Shown here: in pieces, positions 41,524-48,189 of the stretch
How the letters are laid out: every line of letters starts with the position of its first letter
How positions within the stretch are numbered: position 1 is the stretch's first letter
Assembly (NCBI GenBank): GCA_035629075.1
Contig: DASPIK010000080.1
Coordinates: forward strand, 62,001 to 126,000
Reading direction: 5' to 3'
Length of the DNA: 64,000 nt
DNA from: JAEZPW01 sp035629075
Lineage (GTDB): Bacteria; Acidobacteriota; Terriglobia; Terriglobales; Acidobacteriaceae
Position numbers and translations under genes: made by a program
The notes under the pieces: model-generated
The model's input: the letters and a program-made list of their open reading frames with translations, nothing else
The model's database searches: none
What the model was told of the DNA's origin: nothing

Positions 41524-42774
41524 TCAGATCTGCTTCCACAGCTCCGCTCGCGGATCCTGTGGGTTGAGTTTCGCCAGTTCGCGCAGGATCTCTTTCGAAC
41601 GTTCATCCTGAACGTGTGGTACGACGATCTTAACTTCTACGATTTCGTCGCCGCGCACTCCTTCCTTCGTTGCCGAAGGTACGCCTTTTTCGCGCAGGCG
41701 GAGCTTTTGCCCTGATTGCGTACCCGGGGGGATTCGCAACAGCGCACGGCCGTCGATCGTCGGAACTTCGACTTTCGCGCCGAGCGCAGCTTCTGTTGGC
41801 GTAACCGGGACGGTGATCTGTATGTCGTCACTTTCACGCCGGAAGACGGGATGCTCACCCACGCGCACGATGATGTACAGGTCCCCGGCAGGACCGCCGT
41901 TCTGCCCTGCATTGCCTTTGCCCGGGATGCGAATGCGCTGACCATCCCGAGTCCCAGGCTTGATGCGCACTTCCAGCCCATCGGTCCGGTGGATTGCGCC
42001 CTCTCCATGGCATGTTTGGCACACAACCCGGGCCTTGCCGGTGCCCTGGCAGCGCGGGCACTGGACATTAAACTTCATGTGCCCACCGGTCTGGGTAATG
42101 GTGCCGGTTCCAGCGCACTGCGGACAGGTTTCGGTGCCTTGCCTGTATCCGTGACCGCGGCAGGTTGTACAGGTCTCCTGGCGCGGCACGTTGAGGCGCA
42201 TCACGGTCCCCTTGATGGCCTGCCAAAAGCCTACGTTCACGGTGTACTCGAGATCTGTACCCGCTTCTGGTGCCTCGGCCGCAGCACGGCCGAAGCCACC
42301 ACCACCGAAGATGCTCGAGAAGATATCGCGGAATCCGCCACCGCGCTTCGTTTCAGGGCCTCCGCCCAGGTCGGAGAAGTCGAACCCGCTGAAGTCAAAG
42401 GGAATTCCTTCAGCACCGCCCTGCGTGCCGCCATGGCCGCGGCCGGGAAATCCGCCGAACCCACCAGCGCCGAATCCCGAACCGCCACTCCCGCCACCCG
42501 CACGCGCGTACGCCTCAGCGGTGGCCGGATCGATGTTGTCGGAGTAGAAGCCGATCTGATCGTAGATCTTCCGCTTCTTTGGGTCGCTGAGGACGTCGTG
42601 GGCCTCCGAAATCTGCTTGAACTTTTCCTCTGCGACTTTGTCTCCCGGATTCACGTCAGGGTGGTACTTGCGCGCGAGTTTCCGGAACGCTTTGCGAACG
42701 TCCTCCTGGCTCGCACTCTTCTTCACGCCGAGTATCGCGTAGTAATCCTTCGTCTTGTCAGTCGCAGCAGGCAT
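41524..42774 (-). CDS. dnaJ: Chaperone DnaJ (Hsp40)
   Basis: A type I J-protein of 416 aa that stimulates DnaK. Order: J domain (residues 8-75, DYYAILGVKKSASQEDVRKAFRKLARKYHPDVNPG with the HPD motif), a Gly/Phe-rich linker (about 90-165), four CXXCXGXG zinc repeats (CTTCRGHG, CPQCAGTG, CPRCQGTG, CQTCHGEG), and the C-terminal substrate-binding domains. The Gly/Phe linker is longer than in E. coli DnaJ. It lies in the dnaK operon after a small protein gene and a palindrome. No grpE is seen in the operon. Confidence 0.97.
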   Translation of the reverse strand: MPAATDKTKDYYAILGVKKSASQEDVRKAFRKLARKYHPDVNPGDKVAEEKFKQISEAHDVLSDPKKRKIYDQIGFYSDNIDPATAEAYARAGGGSGGSGFGAGGFGGFPGRGHGGTQGGAEGIPFDFSGFDFSDLGGGPETKRGGGFRDIFSSIFGGGGFGRAAAEAPEAGTDLEYTVNVGFWQAIKGTVMRLNVPRQETCTTCRGHGYRQGTETCPQCAGTGTITQTGGHMKFNVQCPRCQGTGKARVVCQTCHGEGAIHRTDGLEVRIKPGTRDGQRIRIPGKGNAGQNGGPAGDLYIIVRVGEHPVFRRESDDIQITVPVTPTEAALGAKVEVPTIDGRALLRIPPGTQSGQKLRLREKGVPSATKEGVRGDEIVEVKIVVPHVQDERSKEILRELAKLNPQDPRAELWKQI

Positions 42775-42865
42775 AGAAAACAGTTTCGGAATGTTTCGGA
42801 CTTTTCGTAGGATCCGGCTTGAAACTCCCGAGACCTTCGAAACCTCCGAAACCTTAAATTTTCAA

Positions 42866-42888
42866 GGGGCGCATTCGTGCTGCGCCCC
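42866..42888 (-). terminator. Stable hairpin between the 59-aa gene and dnaJ
   Basis: GGGGCGCA (42866-42873), seven-base loop, TGCGCCCC (42881-42888). On the minus strand it is followed by TTGAAAATTTAAGG, only weakly T-rich. It lies in the 150-base spacer upstream of dnaJ and could act as a partial terminator or RNA-stability element that sets the DnaK:DnaJ ratio. The rest of the spacer (42775-42925) holds a short repeated CGAAACCT motif and no gene. Confidence 0.5.
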
Positions 42889-42925
42889 AGGTATGAATTC
42901 AAAACTAAAAGCCCCGTTATGTAAT

Positions 42926-43105
42926 TCAGTTCTTGCTCAGCTCTTGCAGTTCGTCGATCAAGTATTCGTAACTGGGTTCAGTTTTCTTTGCCGCGTCGCG
43001 GAATTGCTCGGCCTCAACGCGGGTGAGGAACTTGTACGGGTACCGCGTCATTGGCCCCACGGGGTTGCCCTTGGGCCAGTGCATGACGACGTAAAACTTG
43101 TCCAC
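42926..43105 (-). CDS. 59-aa small protein in the dnaK operon, function unknown
   Basis: GTG 43105 to TGA 42926 encodes 59 residues: it begins MDKFYVVMHW and continues with GNPVGPMTRYPYKFLTR, ending DELQELSKN. AGAAAGGAGG lies about eight bases upstream, one of the best ribosome-binding sites in the window. The protein is soluble, aromatic- and charge-rich, and not recognised. Between dnaK and dnaJ most bacteria with this operon type have grpE; this gene occupies that slot but is far too short to be GrpE. Heat-shock co-expression is expected from the operon promoter. Confidence 0.7.
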   Translation of the reverse strand: MDKFYVVMHWPKGNPVGPMTRYPYKFLTRVEAEQFRDAAKKTEPSYEYLIDELQELSKN

Positions 43106-43212
43106 CGGGAAACCTCCTTTCTGCTCACAATGTTAGCAGCGAGGTTAAGAACCGGAATGTGACCTTCGTCCTAGAGCTTGTGACACTGCGCACACGTCGT
43201 CAGCGGTGTGCA

Positions 43213-43233
43213 GGACGGGGCATAGCCCCGTCC
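43213..43233 (-). terminator. Nine-bp palindrome just after dnaK
   Basis: GGACGGGGC (43213-43221), loop ATA, GCCCCGTCC (43225-43233), 12 bases beyond the dnaK stop. It shares its core with 27181-27205. On the RNA it could reduce read-through into the downstream chaperone genes or protect the dnaK mRNA end. No T tract follows. Confidence 0.55.
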
Positions 43234-43245
43234 CACAGCGAACCG

Positions 43246-45186
43246 TTACTTCTTGTTTTCGTCGACGTCCACGTACTCGGCGTCGATCACGCCTTCGTCT
43301 TTCTTGGCCTGACCGTCACCCGCAGCCGCGGCTCCGCCGGTTGGACCCGCACCCGGAGTGCCGGCGTCAGGTGTCGCGCCGGGCGCTGCCTGTTTGTACA
43401 TGGCCTCGGCCAGCTTATGCGACGCCTTGGTCAGGTTCTCGCGGGCACGATCCATCTGCGCCTTGTCATTCGATTCGAGAGCCTTCTTGGCGTCAGCGAG
43501 GGCGTTTTCGACATCGCCGCGCTCACTGCCGCTGATCTTGTCGCCGTTCTCCCGTAGCGTCTTCTCGATGCTGTAAACCATCGAGTCGAGCTGGTTCCGA
43601 GCTTCGATTTCCTCGCGGCGTCTTTTGTCCTCTTCGGCGTGCGCATCGGCTTCCTTCGCCATACGCTCGACCTCGTCTTTCGACAGGCCGGAAGACGACG
43701 TGATCGTGATCTTCTGGTCCTTGCCGGTGGCCAGGTCTTTCGCCGTGACGTTCAAAATGCCGTTCGCGTCGATGTCGAATGTGACCTCGATCTGCGGCAC
43801 GCCACGCGGAGCCGGCGGGATGCCCGTCAACTGGAACTTGCCCAGCGTACGGTTCTGCGCTGCCATCGGACGCTCGCCCTGCAAGATGTGGACTTCTACG
43901 GAGGGCTGGTTGTCCGCAGCCGTCGAGAAGGTCTCCGTCTTGCGAGTCGGGATCGTCGTGTTGCGCGGAATCATCGGCGTCGACACGCCGCCCAGCGTTT
44001 CGATCGACAATGTCAGCGGAGTGACGTCGAGCAGCAGCAGGTCCTTAACCTCGCCGCCGAGAACGCCGCCCTGAATCGCAGCGCCAATAGCAACGACTTC
44101 GTCGGGGTTGACGCCCCTGTGAGGTTCCTTGCCGAACAGGCGCTTCACGAGTTCCTGAATGGCAGGCATGCGGGTCTGGCCACCGACAAGCACAACCTCG
44201 TCGATCTTGTCGGCCGTGACACCGGCATCTTTCATCGCCTGAATGCACGGGCCTTCCGACCGCCGGATAATGTCCTCCACCATCGACTCAAGCTTGGCTC
44301 GCGTGAGCCGCTTGACGAGGTGCTTCGGACCGGTCGCGTCCGCCGTGATGAACGGCAGATTGATCTCGGTCTCCATGGTGGTGGAGAGTTCGATCTTTGC
44401 GCGCTCCGCTGCGTCCCGCAGACGCTGAAGGGCCATTTCGTTGCCCTTGGCGCGCAGGTCGAGACCTTCATCCTTCTTGAATTCATCGATGAGCCAGTCG
44501 ACGATGCGCTGGTCGATGTTGTCACCACCTAGGTGCGTATCACCATTGGTGGACTTCACTTCAATAACGCCTTCGCCTACTTCCAAAATGGAAATATCGA
44601 AGGTGCCGCCGCCGAAGTCATACACGGCGATAGTCTCGTCTTTCTTCTTGTCCAGACCGTACGCCAGCGCTGCCGCCGTGGGTTCGTTGATGATGCGCTT
44701 GACGTTGAGACCAGCGATCTGGCCGGCGTCTTTGGTCGCCTGGCGCTGGGCGTCGTTGAAGTACGCCGGAACCGTGATGACGGCATCGCTGACCGTCTCC
44801 CCAAGGTAATCCTCTGCAGCCTTCTTCAGCTTCATCAGAATGAAAGCCGAGATCTGCGGTGGGGTGTGCTCTTTGCCCTGCGCAACAACGGCCACGTGAT
44901 CCCCCTGCCGCACAACGCGGTAGGGAACCATCTTCATCTCTTCGCTGACTTCGTCGTAACGCCGCCCCATGAACCGCTTGATCGAATAGATCGTGTTCTC
45001 GGGATTCGTGATCGCCTGGCGCTTGGCCACCTGGCCCACCAGTCGCTCGCCGGTTTTGGTGAAGCCGACAACCGACGGTGTCGTCCGGCCGCCTTCCTCA
45101 TTGGCAATGACCTTGGGTTCGCCGCCTTCCATGACCGCGACGACCGAGTTGGTCGTGCCCAGGTCAATACCTATAATCTTTCCCAT
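43246..45186 (-). CDS. dnaK: Molecular chaperone DnaK (Hsp70)
   Basis: DnaK binds exposed hydrophobic peptides in an ATP-driven cycle. The 646-aa product opens MGKIIGIDLGTTNSVVAVMEG; ATPase motifs IINEPTAAALAYGLD, VYDFGGGTFDISILE and VLVGGQTRMPAIQELVKRLFGKEPHRGVNPDEVVAIGAAIQGGVL follow. The substrate domain has LLLLDVTPLTLSIETLGGVSTPMIPRNTTIPTRK, and the C-terminus ends with the typical acidic VIDAEYVDVDENKK. AGGAGG is eight bases before the ATG. Expression is controlled by the HAIR-overlapped promoter at 45294-45323. Confidence 0.98.
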   Translation of the reverse strand: MGKIIGIDLGTTNSVVAVMEGGEPKVIANEEGGRTTPSVVGFTKTGERLVGQVAKRQAITNPENTIYSIKRFMGRRYDEVSEEMKMVPYRVVRQGDHVAVVAQGKEHTPPQISAFILMKLKKAAEDYLGETVSDAVITVPAYFNDAQRQATKDAGQIAGLNVKRIINEPTAAALAYGLDKKKDETIAVYDFGGGTFDISILEVGEGVIEVKSTNGDTHLGGDNIDQRIVDWLIDEFKKDEGLDLRAKGNEMALQRLRDAAERAKIELSTTMETEINLPFITADATGPKHLVKRLTRAKLESMVEDIIRRSEGPCIQAMKDAGVTADKIDEVVLVGGQTRMPAIQELVKRLFGKEPHRGVNPDEVVAIGAAIQGGVLGGEVKDLLLLDVTPLTLSIETLGGVSTPMIPRNTTIPTRKTETFSTAADNQPSVEVHILQGERPMAAQNRTLGKFQLTGIPPAPRGVPQIEVTFDIDANGILNVTAKDLATGKDQKITITSSSGLSKDEVERMAKEADAHAEEDKRRREEIEARNQLDSMVYSIEKTLRENGDKISGSERGDVENALADAKKALESNDKAQMDRARENLTKASHKLAEAMYKQAAPGATPDAGTPGAGPTGGAAAAGDGQAKKDEGVIDAEYVDVDENKK

Positions 45187-45250
45187 TGGAGCTGCCTCCT
45201 GCTGATAAGTGCTTGATAATTGCGTTGTTAGGTTGCTCTAAGTGACTGCT

Positions 45251-45267
45251 GGCGAAAGTCTTTCGCC
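45251..45267 (-). promoter_or_regulatory. Hairpin in the dnaK 5' leader
   Basis: GGCGAAA (45251-45257), loop GTC, TTTCGCC (45261-45267): a perfect seven-pair stem in the roughly 100-base untranslated leader, some 65 bases before the dnaK start. It may stabilise the mRNA or act as a thermosensitive element; nothing in the sequence proves either. Confidence 0.45.
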
Positions 45268-45293
45268 ATCAACCCTGACCTTAGCACGTCAGG

Positions 45294-45323
45294 ATTATCG
45301 AACTTGAGTCTATCATTGTCAAG
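45294..45323 (-). promoter_or_regulatory. dnaK operon promoter with overlapping HAIR (HspR) operator
   Basis: On the minus strand TTGACA (45322-45317), 17-base spacer, GATAAT (45299-45294): a near-consensus sigma-70 promoter. A HAIR-like inverted repeat CTTGACA-N7-ACTCAAG (45323-45303) covers the -35 and half the spacer; consensus is CTTGAGT-N7-ACTCAAG, so the right arm is perfect and the left arm matches five of seven, the two mismatches being the ones that make a perfect -35. HspR, encoded by the last gene of the operon, would block RNA polymerase directly. Confidence 0.85.
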
Positions 45324-45442
45324 TTTATAGATGTCGCGGAACCGCCTCCGGTTTCACGTGCACGATCTTTTGTTCAGCGCCGAGCCAAAGCCCCGTCCCG
45401 GAGCGCATCTGAATCAGGCAATCGGGTCCCTCGTTGAAAATC

Positions 45443-46648
45443 ATGAAGAAAATAAATCTCTGGGCGCTCGGTCTAGTTGTTTCTGCGCTGCTCGTTTTGG
45501 CTGCATGTGGTGGGGACGGCAACTTTTCAGCCTCGAATGACGCACCGGTACCAGGCTCGCCGGCTCCAGCTCCGTTTGGCGACACGGGCGGAGGTGGCGG
45601 ATCGGGCGGTACGGGCGGCGGCACAGGAGGCGGAGGTGCAGGCGGAGGAGGCGGAACCGGTGGTACGGGTGGCGGTAGCGGTGGGGGCGATACAGGAGGG
45701 GGCGGCGGTGCGATTGAGCCTGCAACTGAGGATCAACTGGTTACGGAAACCATGGCCAGCAACCTGGAGGGGCCATGGTCACTGGCATTCGCGCCGGACG
45801 GACGTTTGTTCTTCACCGAGTCGAGGGGCAGACTGCGTGTCTTCAGCAACGGTGCGCTGGTGTCGCGTCCCGTGCTGGACATCAGTGACGAGACGCCGGG
45901 ATCTCAGGGTGGTCTGACAGGAATGGATCTGGACCGCAACTTCGCCTCGAATGGGCTGGTTTACGCTCACTACTGCACCCCGTCGAAGCGTTGTCGTGTG
46001 GTGCGGATTGTGGTCGAGGGAAACTCGGGTTCAATCGACAAGGTGCTCCTCGACTATCCCATCACCAATTTCGATCACGTTGGCGGACGAGTGAAGGTCG
46101 GTCCTGACAATTTGCTGTATGTCACTCTGGGCGATCATCGGAACCGGTCGTCCGCTCAGGACCCTGCATCATGGGACGGGAAAGTCATCCGCATGAACCT
46201 CGAAGGAACGCCGGCTGACGGCAATCCATTCCCGCAGAACCGATACGTATATTCGTATGGTCATCGCGATCCGCAGGGCATTGCATTCGATAGTTCGGGT
46301 ACGCTGTACGAGACGGACCACGGGCCGACCGCAAACGACGAAGTCAACATTGTTCGCATTGGAAAGAATTACGGTTGGCCGGAGTGCGTTGGGGCCTGCA
46401 ACAATCCTGCTTATGTTGATCCAATCATCAATTTGGCCCCTAAGGAGCCGTCAATGCCTCCGACGGGTGGAGTCTTCTATTTGGGTTCAGTGATTCCCGG
46501 CTGGAGCGGATCGTTCCTATTTGGTGTGCTCGGGTTGGATGACAACCCGCAGGCACATCAAGTCCGCCAGATCATGTTTAACGAACCTGGAGGTAGCACG
46601 GTTACGTTTCAGCAGTTTGTTCGTGAACAAATTCGGACGCATTCGTGA
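45443..46648 (+). CDS. PQQ-dependent sugar dehydrogenase-like lipoprotein (3' end frameshifted)
   Basis: From ATG 45443: a lipoprotein signal (LVLAAC, Cys22), a Gly/Thr-rich linker of about 50 residues, then a beta-propeller of the glucose/sorbosone dehydrogenase family: LEGPWSLAFAPDGRLFFTES, GLTGMDLDRNFASNGLVYAHY, LLYVTLGDHRN, SYGHRDPQGIAFDSSGTLYETDHGPTANDEVNI, GKNYGWPECVG. The frame stops at 46648 in the sequence after TFQQF, but the missing family C-terminus is encoded one frame over (46621-46757). The gene is thus probably disrupted by a one-base indel near 46615-46630, or the read has an error. A TTG at 45434 is an alternative start. Confidence 0.85.
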   Translation: MKKINLWALGLVVSALLVLAACGGDGNFSASNDAPVPGSPAPAPFGDTGGGGGSGGTGGGTGGGGAGGGGGTGGTGGGSGGGDTGGGGGAIEPATEDQLVTETMASNLEGPWSLAFAPDGRLFFTESRGRLRVFSNGALVSRPVLDISDETPGSQGGLTGMDLDRNFASNGLVYAHYCTPSKRCRVVRIVVEGNSGSIDKVLLDYPITNFDHVGGRVKVGPDNLLYVTLGDHRNRSSAQDPASWDGKVIRMNLEGTPADGNPFPQNRYVYSYGHRDPQGIAFDSSGTLYETDHGPTANDEVNIVRIGKNYGWPECVGACNNPAYVDPIINLAPKEPSMPPTGGVFYLGSVIPGWSGSFLFGVLGLDDNPQAHQVRQIMFNEPGGSTVTFQQFVREQIRTHS

Positions 46649-46757
46649 TGTCGCCGAAGGTCCTGATGGGTTCGTGTATTTCGCAACGAGCAATCGACGT
46701 CAGAGTTCGAAGGTCTCAGATGGAGACGACCGAATCATTCGCGTGCGGCCAAGGTAG
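46621..46757 (+). pseudogene. Displaced C-terminal part of the sugar dehydrogenase-like gene
   Basis: In the +1 frame relative to the main gene this segment reads VNKFGRIRDVAEGPDGFVYFATSN and ends with DDRIIRVRP, the usual last blade of the PQQ-dependent sugar dehydrogenase family. It ends at a TAG at 46755-46757. Removing one base near 46620 restores a single reading frame of about 438 residues. It has no separate start of its own that I trust. Confidence 0.75.
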
Positions 46758-46766
46758 AGAAGCGAG

Positions 46767-47504
46767 TCAGTCGTAGCGTTCGTAAAAGATGTTCGTGCAA
46801 TCCCAGCCGAGCTGTTGCAGAAGCGCGCGGTTCGCAGCAACCATCTCGTGTCTTCCACAAATGTAGGCGTGCATGGATTCCACACCGCGATCAGGTAAGG
46901 TTTCGAGAAGAGTCAGTACGTGTTCTTGCACGTACCCGCGCCTGCCGTTCCATGATTTCGTAGGACGGCTCAGGGTTACGAGGTAGTGAAAGTGCGGGAA
47001 TTCGCGTTCAAGCTTTCGGAACTCATCAGCGTAGTAGATATCGCTTTCGTCGCGCGTGCCGTAAATCAACCAGAATTCATGCCCACGATTTCGGGAGTGA
47101 TCCGCGAAGAGGTGGTGGAGCATGCTGCGAAACGGAGCGACCCCCGTTCCCGTGCAGATGAAGATGGAGTCCTGAACTGGATTGTGCAACGTGAACAGAC
47201 CGTGAGGACCATGCCAACTTATCTGCTGCCCTTCGTCGAGGTCGCAGAGGAAGTTGGACATGAAGCCCTCGCCGACACGGTTCAAGCACAGCTCGAATTT
47301 GCCATCGCCGCGTGGCGGCGAAGCGATAGAGTAAGCGCGCGTCTGTTCGCGCCCGTCAGTTCTGCGCTCTTTGACGGAGATGAACTGGCCCGCCTGAAAG
47401 TGGAAACGTTCGACACCGTCCACATGGAACTCGAGATGGCGCGTTTGCTCTGAGAGATCAATCGCTCGGGTCAACCTCGCGGTGTGGAAGGCGTGCTCGT
47501 GCAT
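46767..47504 (-). CDS. FAD/NAD(P)-binding ferredoxin reductase-type oxidoreductase
   Basis: A 245-residue FNR-like flavoprotein: FAD-binding beta barrel with TRAYSIASPP (the RxYS motif) and GEGFMSNFLCDL; pyrophosphate contact; NAD(P) domain starting IFICTGTGVAPFRSMLHHLF (GTGVAP), WLIYGTRDESDIYYADEF, YICGRHEMVAANRALLQQLGW and the FYERYD C-terminal end. There is no 2Fe-2S domain, so it would pass electrons to a separate ferredoxin, flavodoxin or oxygenase. The partner is not in the window. It faces the sugar dehydrogenase-like gene with 9 bases between. Confidence 0.9.
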   Translation of the reverse strand: MHEHAFHTARLTRAIDLSEQTRHLEFHVDGVERFHFQAGQFISVKERRTDGREQTRAYSIASPPRGDGKFELCLNRVGEGFMSNFLCDLDEGQQISWHGPHGLFTLHNPVQDSIFICTGTGVAPFRSMLHHLFADHSRNRGHEFWLIYGTRDESDIYYADEFRKLEREFPHFHYLVTLSRPTKSWNGRRGYVQEHVLTLLETLPDRGVESMHAYICGRHEMVAANRALLQQLGWDCTNIFYERYD

Positions 47505-47619
47505 ACTGTCGAAATGTCCTCGTGCAAAGAGGCTCCCATTTGTTTGACGCTGCTGAGGAGTTCCGGTTGCACATTCCTTCGAGGTGCCCTGCTCTCGTCA
47601 GCGATACCCAAAATCAGCA

Positions 47620-48069
47620 CTAACGAAGCTTTCTTATACTCCAGTCAAGGACCACGATCTTCCACTCGTTTTGGCGCTTTTCCATGATGTAGACGGACCA
47701 AAGGAGGAAGTTCGCGCCACTGCTTTCGCCCTTTTTCGGCGAAATTGTCTCCTTCGTGTAACCCCAGGCCATCGAGTCACTGGCGGCAACACGAACGATC
47801 TCCCATTGGGACATTGAAGCTGGTTCCTGCATTTCGGGGATCAGGTGGTTGTCACGGAAGTCCGCCCAGCCGTCGTTGCGATGGCCGTTCTCAAAAACGA
47901 CGAGATCTGTGGCGACGAGGCTCTCGATGGCTTTCAGGTTTCGTGTCTCCAGCGCCTGATGGAATTGCGTTATGACCTTGCGGACGGCCATTGTATCCGG
48001 ATTTTGTGCTTGCAGTGTCCCGAATAGGACCAGCACAGCCAACATGCAGTTCCCTACGCGCAAAGTCAT
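47620..48069 (-). CDS. Exported SnoaL/DUF4440-like protein
   Basis: A 149-residue NTF2-fold protein with a signal peptide (MTLRVGNCMLAVLVLFGTLQAQ). The fold pattern is VRKVITQFHQALETRNLKAIESLVATDLVVFENGHRNDGWADFRDNHLIPEM followed by strands ending NEWKIVVLDWSIRKL, as in DUF4440/SnoaL-like domains. Such small periplasmic proteins have binding or isomerase-like roles; the ligand is unknown. It lies downstream of the kinase gene on the same strand but 120 bases away. Confidence 0.75.
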   Translation of the reverse strand: MTLRVGNCMLAVLVLFGTLQAQNPDTMAVRKVITQFHQALETRNLKAIESLVATDLVVFENGHRNDGWADFRDNHLIPEMQEPASMSQWEIVRVAASDSMAWGYTKETISPKKGESSGANFLLWSVYIMEKRQNEWKIVVLDWSIRKLR

Positions 48070-48189
48070 GACAACCTCAAAAACGGTGATTGGTCCAGCT
48101 CTCGCGAGAACTATCGAGGCACAATGCTGACCGCGAGTTGCCAGGTGCGGGAAGGGCTGGTGATCTCGGAATGGAGGCGGACCGTCGTT

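Noticed and set aside
45590..45715. Tandem GGTGGCGGA-type DNA repeat in the sugar dehydrogenase-like gene as a mobile or regulatory repeat
   Set aside because: It encodes the Gly/Thr-rich linker of a lipoprotein, a common low-complexity spacer with slippage-prone codons.
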